DNA of 64,000 nucleotides from Mesostigma viride (taxonomy: Eukaryota > Streptophyta > Mesostigmatophyceae > Mesostigmatales > Mesostigmataceae), in the NCBI GenBank assembly GCA_009746045.1, contig RPFO01000240.1:646001-710000 (forward strand), read 5' to 3'. Shown one piece after another: positions 38,205 through 48,852 of this stretch. The position numbers were made by a program, and so were the translations under genes. Numbering within the stretch: position 1 is the stretch's first letter; each line of letters begins with the position of its first letter. The notes beneath the pieces are model-generated. The model was not told where the DNA came from. It searched no databases and was given only the letters and a program-made list of their open reading frames with translations.

Positions 38205-39311
38205 CTACCCACCCCAGTGCCCTGTTGGCTGCCAGCTCACTCTCCATGCATCCCCTTGCTTATAGCCTGCCACCGATGCCCATGGTACCCTATACACCCG
38301 ATCATTCCACTCTATGTCTATGACCCGCAGCGGCCAGTCTAACTTTGTGATGGCCCCAGGACCCTGCATGGTGCCCCGTTTGCCGCTGGGCGAGCTCTTC
38401 TTGTGGAACATGACCAACTGCCCGACCTCAAAAGCGCTAGACAAATCAGGCAGCGTGGCATCCTTGAGCCGCAGCTTGGCGGCGGTATCCTGTAGATGCT
38501 GTTGGTATGCCTCTACTACCTCGGGTGAGTAGGTGCCCGCTGACAGCCCCCGAGGCGTGACCAGCCCAAAGCCCTTGACATCGAGCACGTGCCTATGGTT
38601 GCACACATGCATGAGCTCTTTGCACCACGCCGTCTTGACCGCGTAGGACTTGCCATGTGGGTTATCCTGTCGCTTGGCTGCCACAGTCTTGACATAGCTT
38701 ACAGTGCGATCTATCATGCCCATATTGCCGTGATCCTCACGCCCCACGATGACCACGGCCTCCATCCCCGGCAAACCTTGCACACAGCGGAACTGCTGGT
38801 CTAGCATGAGCTCCACTACGGGATGAAAGAAAGCCAGGCTGATCTTGATAGCCCTGTGCAGGTCAGCCTCAAACATGTGGGGCAGCGGCTCAATGTAGGT
38901 GACCTTGCTGAACCTATCCTTGACTATGAAATAGGTGTCCCCCCCTTCCATGTGCATGACATCCCCCACAAGGTACCCTCGCTCCAAGGGTGGAGTCTTG
39001 GCATGCCGCCTACGCGACTTCTTCCTGATCTTGATGCAGGCAGGACACTGAGCACGCACATTCTTCAGCTCGTTGTATAAAGGTGCCCCCAACATGTGTG
39101 CCCCCTCTACCTCGGCTTGGGCCTCATGCCCGTATGCACGGTGCATCTGGTATGCTAACAGTTTCAGGGTGACAGCCTGAGGTGCAGTGGCATTGTCAGG
39201 ATTCTCAACAGGTGGGGTGACTACTGGGGTAGTGACATTGGCTAACTGGGCAGCTTCAGAGGCTGCACGAAAGGCCGCCCGTGTGAGCACCTTGCCAATG
39301 TGAAGATCCAC
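38205..39311 (-). pseudogene. copia-2 integrase
   Basis: 368 residues. HHCC zinc domain: HRAYGHEAQAE with CPACIKIRKKSRR. Core: GDVMHMEGGDTYFIVKDRFSKVTYI (D), ELMLDQQFRCVQG (D), and HGNMGMIDRTVSYVK, where Asp sits at the usual Glu position (copia-1 has VERSIREVK). C-terminal barrel: LVMFHKKSSPSGKRGTMQGPGAI. The Glu-to-Asp change, if real, would weaken strand transfer. The ORF overlaps the preceding gag-linker frame, indicating a frameshift near 39300. Confidence 0.85.
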
Positions 39312-40255
39312 ACTAGGGTGGTGTGTACCGAGAACATCTGCCCGCCCAGCATTCTCTGCACTGTCACAACATTCCTCATAGGCCCAACCGCCCCAGTATC
39401 TAGCTGGGGTGCTGCAGTAGTGCTTGGTCGCTCGGCGTTGTACACACCCGACCTAGAAGACACCACATTGCTTAGGTCACGCATTGTAGACCCGTGCTCA
39501 GGAAGCACGTGATCCTGGCGCGACAGAGCCAGAGCAGCATCAACGGATTGCGTGAGCACATCACGGAATGAGACAGAGGATGCAGTCACGTTGCTTTTAG
39601 GAACGACGTCAGGCTCTACGACGGCCCGGTTCAGCGTGACGCATTGAGCAAAAGAAGGGGTATCGAGCGTGCTCTCACCTGACTTTCGTGCTGCCCGTCG
39701 CTCTGCCCACTCCTCGCGTGTGCCGTGGACGACGATGCGCTTGGCCTTGCACGCCTCCACGCTGTGACCACGCAGAACGTCGTGGCACTTGCGGCAAAGG
39801 TTGTCCTCGAGCTCCAGGTCCGGGCGAACTCGGCAGTCATCCCGGACATGGCGACGTCCGAAGCAGCGCTCACAGCGTTGCTTGCGGTCAGTAGACGCCC
39901 CCTGCTGCCGCTTGGCCGGGGGATTATCACCCTGCTTGGCGTCGCCACCATGCCCGCGCTTGCGCCCTCGCTGGCCCCCGTTGTTGCCGTGGCCGACGAC
40001 CTTTTCAGGATGGCCGTAAGCTCCGACCGCGTAATTGGAGCCTCTGCGCCTGAAGAAGAAGACGCGCCGGTATCCACCTTGCGCAGGGATGGCAGAGCGG
40101 CCGAGGCAGTCGGCTTGGACTGCGCACTCTTGAAGCATGAGATCAAATACAGCATGCCCTCGTCGAAACTGACGGCACTCTTCTTTTTGAGTTCCGTCGC
40201 TATGGTCAGATGCACATCCGACGAGAGGTCGCATTTCTTGAGAAATCGATTGCAC
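39242..40255 (-). pseudogene. copia-2 gag C-terminus with two Cys/His knuckles
   Basis: Minus-strand frame continuing gag after a frameshift near 40250. Two zinc motifs: CERCFGRRHVRDDC and CRKCHDVLRGHSVEAC, preceded by a Lys/Gly-rich stretch (RGRKRGHGGDAKQGDN). The rest is a linker to integrase. It contains QLDTGAVG near the end; this lacks the hydrophobic context of a retropepsin active site and I do not call it one. Confidence 0.75.
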
Positions 40256-40845
40256 AGGAAAATGGGCTTGAGAGTATCTAGCAGCTTGTGCTTGTGCACG
40301 AAGACCTGGAAATCACGTGCAGCCCCGGGCAAATTTGCCTTATTAACTGCATAGCCCTCGAAGTCATTGAAGGCTTGCTCGTCGGCCTCTTCCTTAGACC
40401 GCGACAAGTGGGCATCTAGACCGTTGTAAAAAACTTCCCAGGTTTGTTTGTTGTCGTCCGCAATGCGAACTAGATTGGCAATGTTTGGGTGCTTGGTTGT
40501 ACTGCAGAATACTGCACAGAACTTGCCAATCAGCTCCGAATCTTTGTCTGCGCGTCCATCGCGCAGACGCTTGAGAGCAGCTAGAAAATCTGCTGCGTCG
40601 TCCGCCGTATAGTCGGCAGGTAGATCAGCGGGCACCTCCGTTTGCTTGAGAGGGCCGCGATTCAGTGCGTCGTCAGCAGCAAGCATCAAATGCTTGAACT
40701 GCTTGGCCAGTTCAGGTTGCGCCACGAGGGTTTGCATCAACCTCGTGGCCTCGTCCGCACTAAAGCGTGGCAGGACGGTCCCTGCGGCCTCGCCACTTGG
40801 CGTATCTGTGTGTTCGCCCGTGCGGCTCCGTGTACCGGAAGCCAT
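40256..40845 (-). pseudogene. copia-2 gag capsid part
   Basis: Gag N-terminal and capsid region, starting MASGTRSRTGEHTDTPSGEAAG at 40845, only 20 bases after the 5' LTR. Helix-rich segments follow (LMQTLVAQPELAKQFKHLML, NKQTWEVFYNGLDAHLSRSKEE, FDEGMLYLISCF). The segment KQTWEVFYNGLDAHL parallels copia-1 KQTWAQFLDGLREEF. The reading frame drifts after about 40070, where the neighbouring frame carries the knuckles. Confidence 0.75.
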
Positions 40846-40864
40846 CGGGAATTTTATGAATACA

Positions 40865-41210
40865 AGTTAAGGACCTGACCGGCTGAGCTATGGCGGTCGG
40901 TCACGTTGAGCTTGGGATAAGGTGAACACAGAGAACTACTGTCGGAGCTGGCCAACCACTGGTTTATGTCTTAGCCAGCAAAGCCTATCCGGTTAGCCGT
41001 AACCGTGGGACAAGCTAGCTGTCCGTACCGACCCGGATAAGGCCCCGGACTGGGGCCTAGGTGGCGCCGACCCTAGGCGCCGCCCTTAGACCGGTCGACC
41101 GCATCGGACCGCCGGATTATAGCCGGCGGCTTAGCGGACGCTAGCGGAAGGCGTGCGGACGGACATGGGGAACTTAGAGCCAGATCCTAGGGCTCTAGAG
41201 TTACTCAACT
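40865..41210 (-). repeat. 5' LTR of copia-2
   Basis: 346 bp partner of 35055-35400. Next to it on the minus strand is TGTATTCATAAAATTCCC, sharing TGTATTCAT with copia-3. Confidence 0.93.
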
Positions 41211-41215
41211 TCCTC

Positions 41216-42400
41216 CGCATCCGTACTCGCCTGGTTGACGAATTCTGAGAAGACTGTGGGTGGGCCGATCGGCTGAAGCTGAAAAATTCCCTGGGGCGGC
41301 ACCACATGACTAAGGGGCACGCGCGTATGCGAACCCTCCCCCTCCCCGGGGGTGTCCACGTCCTCGTGGGCGCTCGGCCGAGCCGGCTCATCCAGGAGGG
41401 GTGACACGTCATCCATGGTGGTGTGCCCAAGATGAAACAGGTGGCGGGCCCGGGGAGACCGTGGCTCCACGCCGTAGGCGGTCCCCGGGGCGGCCACTGG
41501 TACACAGGTGGTATGAAGCACGTCCATGTCCTCGTAGAACCAATAGTCCGACCGTCGCGAGAGGGCGTCGGGCACCACGTTGTCCGCGCCCTTGACATAT
41601 TGGATCTTGAACGGCGCAAACTGCGACAAGTACTCCATCCACCGCGCTTGGCGGGGCGTCAGATTGGGCTGCACCAGGAGGTGGGTGAGCGGCCGGTGGT
41701 CAGTGTGGATCACCAGGCGGTGGGGGTCGAGATCCCCCTGCTCACTAATGGCCACCGAAAACTGGGCCCCCAGAAGATGATGACGCCACGTGTGGCAGCT
41801 GTAGACTACTGCCAGGAGTTCCTGCTGATGCACTGGATAATTCCGCTCCGCCGGAATCATTGTGCGTGAGATGTACTCGATGGGCTGAAGGCCCTTGCCT
41901 TGATCTTGCAGGAGAACACCCCCGATGGCCACCTTGCTGGCGTCAGTAGCCACGACGAAAGGAAGGGACGGGTCCGGCAGGACGAGGACAGGCGCTGTGG
42001 TGAGGTGGCGCTTAAGTGCCTCGAAGGCCGGTTGGCATTGCTCAGCCCAAAGGAACTGGGTACCCTTCTTGAGAAGAGCGTTGATCGGGGCGGCGATGGT
42101 GGCAAACCTCGGAATGAACCGCCGGTAGTAGGATGCCAACCCCAGGAAACTGCGCACCCCTTTCACGTACGTGGGGACCGGCCATTGCTGTACGGCCTCG
42201 ATCTTCTCCGGGTCGGTCGCGATGCCGTCCGCGGACAGGGTATGGCCCAGAAAGGGCACACAGCGGCCGGCGCGCACCTTGGCCTTCCGCGCCGACAGGT
42301 GCTCGTCTTCCATGATCTGAAGCACTGCGTCAACATCCTCCAGGTGCTCCTCGAACGTCTTGGAGTACACCAGGATGTCGTCCAGGTACGCCAGCGCGCA
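41216..42400 (-). pseudogene. Gypsy-B RT end and RNase H
   Basis: Minus-strand frame 42370-41201. YLDDILVYS lies at its start (catalytic box, shared with the previous frame), then FLGHTLSADGIATDPEK, FLGLASYYRRFIPRF, and RNase H: VVATDASKVAIGGVLLQ, PIEYISRTMIPAERNYPVHQQEL, HTDHRPLTHLL and NVVPDALSRRSDY. It reads to the copia-2 junction (NQASTDAE) and resumes in frame at 35049. A frameshift near 42400 separates it from the upstream RT. Confidence 0.93.
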
Positions 42401-43071
42401 CGTGCGCTTGTAGGTCCATGGTGGGCGCGCCCCCTTCTGCGGGTCCGTCAGTCTGATCCTTGGAGACCTGCGGCAGGTGGGCCGTGCCCATCACCGGACG
42501 GAGGATGTCCTTCATCAGCATCTGGAAAGACGCAGGCGAATTACACAGGCCCATTGCCGCCACCCGAAACTGGTAGTGGCCGAAGGGCGTGGCGAACGCG
42601 GTCTTGTGGCAGTCTTCCGGCGCGATGCGCAGCTGCCAAAACCCGTCCGCACAGTCGATGACGGTAAAGCACGTAGCCCCTTGGACACGGTTGAAGATGT
42701 CGTCGATCCTCGGTAGAGGATACCGGGACTTGACAGTGATGGCGTTCAGCTTCCGGTAGTCAGTCACCAAACGCCACTTGCCCCCTGGCTTGGGAACGAG
42801 CAGCACGCCCGCTGAGAAGGGGCTGTTGCTGGGCTCAATGAGCCCGGCGTCGAGCAGCGAAATGAGGATCTTCTTGAGCTCCACCAGCTCGACTGGGCCC
42901 ATGCGGTACATGGGAGACGCTGTCGGCCCGGAACCCTCCTGGACCTGGATACGATGTAGCACCGATCGATTGGGAGGGAACTGGGGTGTGCGATCCGCGA
43001 AGAGAGTAGCGCGCTTCTCCAAGACGGCGTTGAACCGCGCCAGCTCGTCCGGAGTGAAGCCGACACCGTGT
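42401..43071 (-). pseudogene. Gypsy-B RT N-terminal part
   Basis: Minus-strand frame from 43022. GVGFTPDELARF, SPMYRMGPVELVELKKIL, LVPKPGGKWRLVTDYRKLN, FTVIDCADGFWQLRI, FATPFGHYQFRVAAMGLCNSPASF. The 5' side is cut at about 43071, where unrelated sequence begins; the missing link to the protease resumes near 46110. Confidence 0.92.
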
Positions 43072-43641
43072 CAAGGACATGGTCCTTGTATTTGTACCCA
43101 CCTGACCTGGCTAGATAGATAGAGGCTCTTGTACAGGAGCCACTGTTCTTTATCCCGTTGGATTTGGCCTACAAATGAGAAAGTTGTGGCCAGTTTTAGT
43201 AATCAGGGATTAGTACCTATGCCAAGTGGATCCTTATAGGCAGCTGACAAATCTGTCTATGTCAGCTGACCTATGACATGTCAGATGAGAATCTATGACA
43301 GGACAGCTGACTAATTGACATGTACACTGTGCATGTCAGATGTGGCGCTGATATGTTCACGCCAGATTTACTTCATCATCATCAGATCACACATAGAGAG
43401 ATCTTTTATTAAATAGTTAGATTACTGTGCAGCAGTTACAAGTTAAGACTGTACATCAGTTACAAGATAAGGCTGTACAGCAGTTACAAGATAAGATTTA
43501 TTCTTGTCTAGATCTGATTGGTAGCCTGTACACTGACCTAACCTGATTGGTGGCCTGAGTATTACATGAGAATATTCCTAGGCACATTCCTAGCCAGCCA
43601 ATCAGGTCATTCCAGTTTTCTGCCTGTGTTTTTTCCTCGAG
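43072..43641 (-). other. LTR-like insertion sequence left of M2, unresolved
   Basis: Non-coding, no gene. A stretch near 43118-43137 (AGATAGAGGCTCTTGTACAG) resembles the copia-3 LTR (AGATAGAGGATCTTGTACAG), so this may be part of another copia-like LTR that inserted in Gypsy-B before M2. Repeated GTTACAAG/TACATCAG words occur at about 43430-43490. Borders and target duplication are not resolved. Confidence 0.35.
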
Positions 43642-45677
43642 TTAAGGGGAGGGGACATGCCTAAAGGGCACTTTTCTGGAAACCATACCTATGCATGTGC
43701 AAAAAATCCAATGATGATTGGGGACCATAAATATGATTAAAAAAAAATTTTCCAGCCACTTGGGGGGGGTACTAGCCCCCACCATACACCGGTAACGCGC
43801 TAAAAATAGAAAAAGACGCTATTTTAGTCACATTTTCCCTAGGACAATGGGCAACCATATTGGGACCAAATTATATATTCCCGCATAGTTCCCCCACTTT
43901 TGAGAAATTCTACCTAATTGGGACCAAGAAATAAGAATGTTTACTCACGTTGATGGATTTCCCGCAAAACAGGTAATTTTTTAATCCAAAAAAAAAAAAA
44001 TCAAACCATAAACACATCATATCATGCTCCACCATATATTCCCAAATATTACAGGTGGGGGGACATGCAGCCCCAAATTTTCAGGTCATTCTGACGAGCG
44101 CAGCTCTAGTTGATGGATTTCCTAGGTAGCCACCTGTGACGAAGCTAAGGGAGGTTTTTTAGTGTATCTTACACCATAAACACCCCTTTATCCATCCAAA
44201 CCATGCAAAAACTGGCCAAACCACATGCTGCCAACCTCTGCACATACGGTACCTCCTATGTTCAAGGTTTGACGCCATTCTGAGAAGAACTGCCCAAGTT
44301 ACAACCATTCCAAGACGGCCACCCATGTAGACTCTACAAGGAAATTAGAGTAACCATTCAGCCACACTAGCACCTCCTTCTTCATCAAGGACATCTGCAA
44401 ACTGACCAAAGCACACATAATTAACTCTTGCACGCTGACGGCAACGCATGCTCAACGTGGGGGGTCATTGTGACAAGAACTACTCGTTGATGGGTTTCCT
44501 ATATGACCACATAACAAGGCGCTAAGGACCACTCAGTAAGTTAGTAACCCCACAGTGCCACTTCATATGCCATCCAACATGCACCAAAACCAGGCTGAGT
44601 ATGTTTACAATGTACGAAGGGGTGGCCACGCACCTCATATGTCTTCATCATCCCTCCAGCATGGCCAGCCTTGTAAATATGTTCATAGCCTTGACGATGG
44701 TAGCCCTAATATGCCTAAGCAGCATTTCCTATGTTTCTCCTAGGTTAGAGTGTAAGGTTGATGACAACCAAGCTAATCAACTCAACAACACCTCCTAAAC
44801 TGTCCTCCCCGGCATGGATGACAAACTGGGACTATGGAGGGCAAGGAACCAAGTAGGAACATGGTATATATAGCTTGCATGCAGTCATGCATGTCAACCA
44901 TGGTTGGCTCAGCACATTGTAGTCTTGTCACATCATCATAACAAAGGAAAGCTCAAACAACCATTGGTGCAAGCTATCTACATGCAGTCACACAAATGCA
45001 ATATCTCCAACATCATCATCACTAAAACACTTCCATCCCTGCACGATAAAATTCAAAGAAACCATTGGCGGCCCTTCAGCGCATGAGCGCTGTGATGCCG
45101 CTGCGAAGAGAGGGTGCGTCACTCTCACACAACAAGAAGCGTCCATACGCACAACATCCTTGCCGGAACACGTTTTATGAAATGCCTTATACCTTCCCGA
45201 AGAGCTATAGGCTGCTACTGAAGCGGCCCTGATCACGACATCAACGAAAACAATCTAAAGCTGCCAGGTATTCGACAACACAACGGCAAGCGACGGCGAG
45301 ATAGCTGGCGGAAACTGCCCAAAAAGAAAGCAAAAAACCTCGAACGATGAGCTCATAGAAGAAAGCACTGATAGCAGATAACATTCGCGACAAATCTGTA
45401 CCTCGCCCTCGTAAATCCCTCGCCCAGGCGCGCAACAACAGCCGTTCTTCCATGGACAGGTCAGACACGCACTGCGCAGGTCTGAACAATTACTTACCGA
45501 TTATGGCCGAAAATCTGGCAAAAAGCACCAGCTCGGTTTAGAATTCGATGCAAAGGGTATTAACGCCTGCTTCACGGTCAAAACAACCCTAAAAACCGCG
45601 ATTTTACTGCCGCTATCATGAATTCTATTTTATTCCGCGCGACCAAAAAATTCAGATTACCCCCCATGCCGATGGCA

Positions 45678-45840
45678 TTAAAAAACAACAGCGATATTGT
45701 AAACCAGCTGATTTCCGCCACAAACTAACATCATAAACTCATCGTCTTTTAGATTCGAGTAAAATTTTTGCATTTCGCCTGCCCTAGTGTGGTAGTTTCG
45801 CCTGAACGCAGTCGCCATGGCCACTTCCGCAAGGGGTGCG
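45678..45840 (-). pseudogene. M2 remnant of the N-terminal ORF
   Basis: A minus-strand frame through AMATAFRRNYHTRAGEMQKF and KDDEFMMLV. It lies at the same distance from the palindromic end as the 12647-13027 ORF of M1 and shows a similar spacing of basic and hydrophobic residues. The match is weak; nothing beyond it resembles the transposase. Confidence 0.35.
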
Positions 45841-45880
45841 CGCACCGTGCACGTGAAATTTATGACCTTCGGTTCCGGCG

Positions 45881-45906
45881 CGAATTTTTTGGCGCCAAAA
45901 AATTCG
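45881..45906. repeat. perfect 26-bp palindrome in the M2 end
   Basis: CGAATTTTTT, GGCGCC, AAAAAATTCG: a perfect inverted repeat 17 bp inside the M2 terminal repeat. The M1 counterpart (12587-12612) is imperfect. Confidence 0.9.
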
Positions 45907-45926
45907 GGCATGTCCCGTCCCCTTAA

Positions 45927-46196
45927 TAAAACAACTGAGGAGCCTTGCCAAAGGTACTCCTCACTATCATTCTGCCTCAAACTGAGTCTCTGTCTCTTTG
46001 CTCCCATCCTCCATAGCCTGTACCTGCAAGGACAGGCACATTTGGGTTTCAATCACAAGCATTGTAGAGGGCAAACCCATTAGTTCTTTCAACACACCGA
46101 TCTCGTTGAGCATGGCCTGAGTGCTGTCCAGGTCTATACGGTACATCGCATACTCCTTGCCCTTCCGAAGCTGGCGCGCCAGCGTCTTGCTACTCA
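45927..46196 (-). pseudogene. Gypsy-B protease-RT linker and adjoining insert
   Basis: Minus-strand frame 46197-45967: SSKTLARQLRKGKEYAMYRIDL parallels A-family KDQLRAELKENGYLLCMFLQLE, so this end is Gypsy-B. Beyond roughly 46110 the residues no longer match A and may belong to the same unresolved insert as 43072-43641. Exact border not determined. Confidence 0.5.
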
Positions 46197-46841
46197 TCAG
46201 GATCTGGGACGCTGGTCGAGGCCCGTCCGCCGAGCGCTCGTGTGTAATGTTATGGACCAGTCGGCGGCCTGTGCCCTATACTCGCTGTCGGGGCACCAAA
46301 AGGAACCGTCCGGAAACCAAACTACCCGTCGGCGTACACTGATGTCCACATCCTGCTTGTCCAACCAGTCCACTCCAATGATGATGTCTGCAGCGCCCAG
46401 CGGCGCAATGGTCGCCACCAGGTCCACCGGCGTGCCTTGAAGCACGCCCTTGATGTCTGCCAGGCCCGGCGATTGGTGTCGCCGGCCATCCGAATAGGTG
46501 ACATGCACTGCCGTGTTGTGCGGTCGTTGAACCAGACCCAGCCGGCGCACCAGGGCCTCGTTGATGAAGGACGTGGAGGCGCCGGTGTCGACCAAAAACT
46601 TCACGTCCATGACCGTTTTCTCCTTCAAATACGGATCAAGGACGGTGGGAGGAACCAGTAACCCTCCACTGAAAAGAAACAAATGTCGCGAGCCTCCTTG
46701 AGATGCGCGCGCCGCCGGTTGAGTGGCCGCGTCTGAAGCCACGTTATTGACGTCTACCTCTACTCTAATTGACTCCGCGGCAGGACTACCATCTGATTTC
46801 TCTACCCTATCCTCTACCCCGGGGCCCAAGCCCGCGGGCAA
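46197..46841 (-). pseudogene. Gypsy-B protease
   Basis: Retropepsin of the gypsy type on the minus strand. LFSGGLLVPPTVLDPYLKE precedes the active site LVDTGASTSFINEALVRRLGL (DTGA), then HVTYSDGRRHQSPG and IIIGVDWLDKQD (flap-side motif). It aligns along its length with A1 and A2. The frame closes near the Pro-rich hinge at 46197, with a frameshift into the next frame. As the only DTG protease in the window it is a good reference for judging the odd copia-like domain. Confidence 0.92.
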
Positions 46842-46846
46842 GGCTA

Positions 46847-47606
46847 CTACTCCCGAGGAGCGGTGGGACGGAAGGCCGCCTCGCCCGACCGCCCGCCCTC
46901 TTCCCCCCCCTCCTCCTCTTCGTCAGCCTCCTCCTCGTCGTCATACTCGTAGCCAGCCACGGCGTGCGTCTGACCGGAAGAGGAGGACTGTCGCCGCGCC
47001 TCAATCTCGTTAACCGCACGCAACACGGCTTTGGTAGAGCTGGTCGCGGGCGGTCGCGGCTGCTGGTGCTGAGTCGGGACCTGTCTGGCATGCTGCAGGC
47101 GAGCCGCACGCTCGCCCGCGTTGCGGGGTCGGTCCCGGGGACCGGAGGAGTCGGGGCGGCTGCCGAAGGCTGGACCAGAGAAGCGAACGCTGGGTTCCAT
47201 CTCCCCTGCACCGCGACCGGCGTGCTTGCCCCGGAGCTTGGGACAGTCACGCTTGAGGTGTCCCACCTCGCTGCACATGAAGCTCCGCGCCTTGCTTGCG
47301 TCGATCACGTTGACACCCTGGTCCGTGTAGCCATCATCAGGGTCGTCGAGGTAATCGTCCTCCTCCTCGCCGGCGAACTCCGTGGAGTGCATCTGATTCA
47401 CCCGCCTCGGGGGAGCTGGCCTGAAGAAGCGACGCACTGAGGGTGCACGCCCGCGAGTCACCACATCGGCCACCTGCAGAAGGTATCTCTGGATATTCAG
47501 GATGTCCCACTCCTTCCAAGGAACCTCCGCGTAGTGCTTGAATACCTCGTCCTGCAGCTCGGGGCTGAGTGCCTCAATGAATCTGATCTTGTACTCGTAC
47601 GCCAGG
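46847..47606 (-). pseudogene. Gypsy-B gag C-terminus with zinc knuckle
   Basis: Minus-strand frame (first Met at 47473, similarity begins near 47606). FIEALSPELQDEVFKHY and LLQVADVVTRGRAPSVRRFF match A1 QFSAYRF...LLRVADFMYAP. The knuckle reads SFMCSEVGHLKRDCPK: the first zinc Cys is Ser here. A disordered Pro/Arg-rich tail with an acidic DDEEEADEEEEGGEEGG patch follows. It is in a different frame from both the gag core and the protease. Confidence 0.82.
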
Positions 47607-47615
47607 TCATGTCGG

Positions 47616-48327
47616 TCAGGTAAGCAGCGCTGGACTCAAACTTGGACAGAAACTCGCGATATGGGGTGGTCCCCTGGCGCAGCTAATGCCGAAGGCGATT
47701 CGCTCGTGGAGCTCCGCGTCTGGGGGTATCAACTTGCGGCGCACCCGGTCCGTCAACTCCTCCACGGTTTGCGGGTACGACTGGGATGCGATGCTCTCAC
47801 AGTTCAAGATGCTCACCACCGAGGGGTCCATGCAGGTGTTGACCACATGCGGGATCAAATCACAGGTGGCAAGTTCCCAACTGTTGTGATTGCACCAGAC
47901 GGTATACTGCTGTTGCCACATGCGTCCCCATTCGTCGACCTCTCGCGGTTTCATGTCTGCGTGCAGCTTGGGTACATTCTTGAAGGTGGGCATCGGTGGG
48001 GCCTTTACCGTGTTGATCTTAGGCCCACCGACCTCTCTGTAGGAGATGGAGCCGAATGCTGGGGGCTGCGACCGGGGGAGAGATCCGGAGCTGGACGGCG
48101 TACCGTGCGTCCGTCGCACCTGTACCGATGAGGGGTGTTCATACCCCGGGTCATCCAATGCCACCCTGCTGAAGTTCAGGTTGCCGACGGTCGCGGGCGA
48201 GGGGGCCACGCTGCTGTCAAGCGCCCGTGGACGCTGTGGTTGGGGTACAGGACGCTGGACGGGCGTATGAGTCTCCTCGCCTCTGGCAGTGACGCTGCTT
48301 CTGTCATCCCCTAGCCGGGCCCGTGGT
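47616..48327 (-). pseudogene. Gypsy-B gag core
   Basis: Minus-strand frame 48890-47616; the upper half is a shadow of the polyQ frame and the believable part starts near 48308. Features: a disordered Pro/Ser region, VGNLNFSRVALDDPGYEHPSS, APPMPTFKNVPKLHADMKPREVDEW and WCNHNSWELATCDLIPHVV. Helix-forming segments fit a Ty3-type capsid N-terminal domain. The frame changes at about 48320 relative to the N-terminal gag ORF. Confidence 0.65.
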
Positions 48328-48721
48328 CTATGAGTACCAGCGGGCGGGCCCTGAGTCCCTAGCTGGATCCTCGTCAACCTCGCCAGTCCCTTCCAGATCG
48401 TCGAACTCGCCATCTGCCCCTGGAATCTCACCATCATCATCCGAATTCCATAGCGCCGTGGGTAACAGGGAAGTACTGCCGAAGGACACTCTGCGTCTGC
48501 CCCGGTGGGTGGGGCCCGGCGGAGGTCCCTGGGGACGCCCCCGCCCCGCCCAAGGATGCGATGGCCGCCCTGTAGCTGGCTGCTGATAACGGTAGTGCAG
48601 GGCATCTTCATTCTCGTCTCCGTGCTGCTCGGGACCATGTGGTAGCCATTGTGGTCTCGTCTGAGGTTGTTGTTGCTGCGGCCGGGGTTGCTGTTGTTGC
48701 CGTTGCTGCTGCGGTGACTGT

Positions 48722-48753
<32 letters not shown>

Positions 48754-48763
48754 TTGCTGTTGC

Positions 48764-48852
<89 letters not shown>

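Larger units (their letters stand above)
35055..41210 (-). mobile_element. copia-like element copia-2
   Basis: 6156 bp, minus strand, two 346-bp LTRs (40865-41210 as 5', 35055-35400 as 3') differing at three positions by eye. Target duplication TCCTC (35050-35054 and 41211-41215). LTR ends on the coding strand are AGTTGAG...TTAACT. Order: gag, zinc knuckles, integrase, protease-like, RT, RNase H. Inserted in the Gypsy-B pol between RNase H and integrase. Confidence 0.93.
43642..45926 (-). mobile_element. Mutator-like element M2, non-autonomous relative of M1
   Basis: 2285 bp from TTAAGGGGAGGGGACATGCC (43642-43661) to its near-complement at 45907-45926; 15 of the first 16 bases after TTAA match. 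On the minus strand it shares with M1 the right-end sequence (AATCATATTTATGG, CCCAATCATCA), the GGGGGTAGTACCCCC-type hairpin, the CTATTTTTAGC block and the left palindromic block. The DDE and PHD coding parts are missing, so it would need a helper transposase. It carries no LINE at the site occupied in M1. Confidence 0.78.

Noticed and set aside
39400-39420. LDTGA motif (minus strand) between the copia-2 gag knuckles and integrase, a possible conventional protease
   Set aside because: It lacks the hydrophobic residue pattern around a retropepsin active site and the later I-L-G flap motif, and the other two copia-like elements have nothing like it there.
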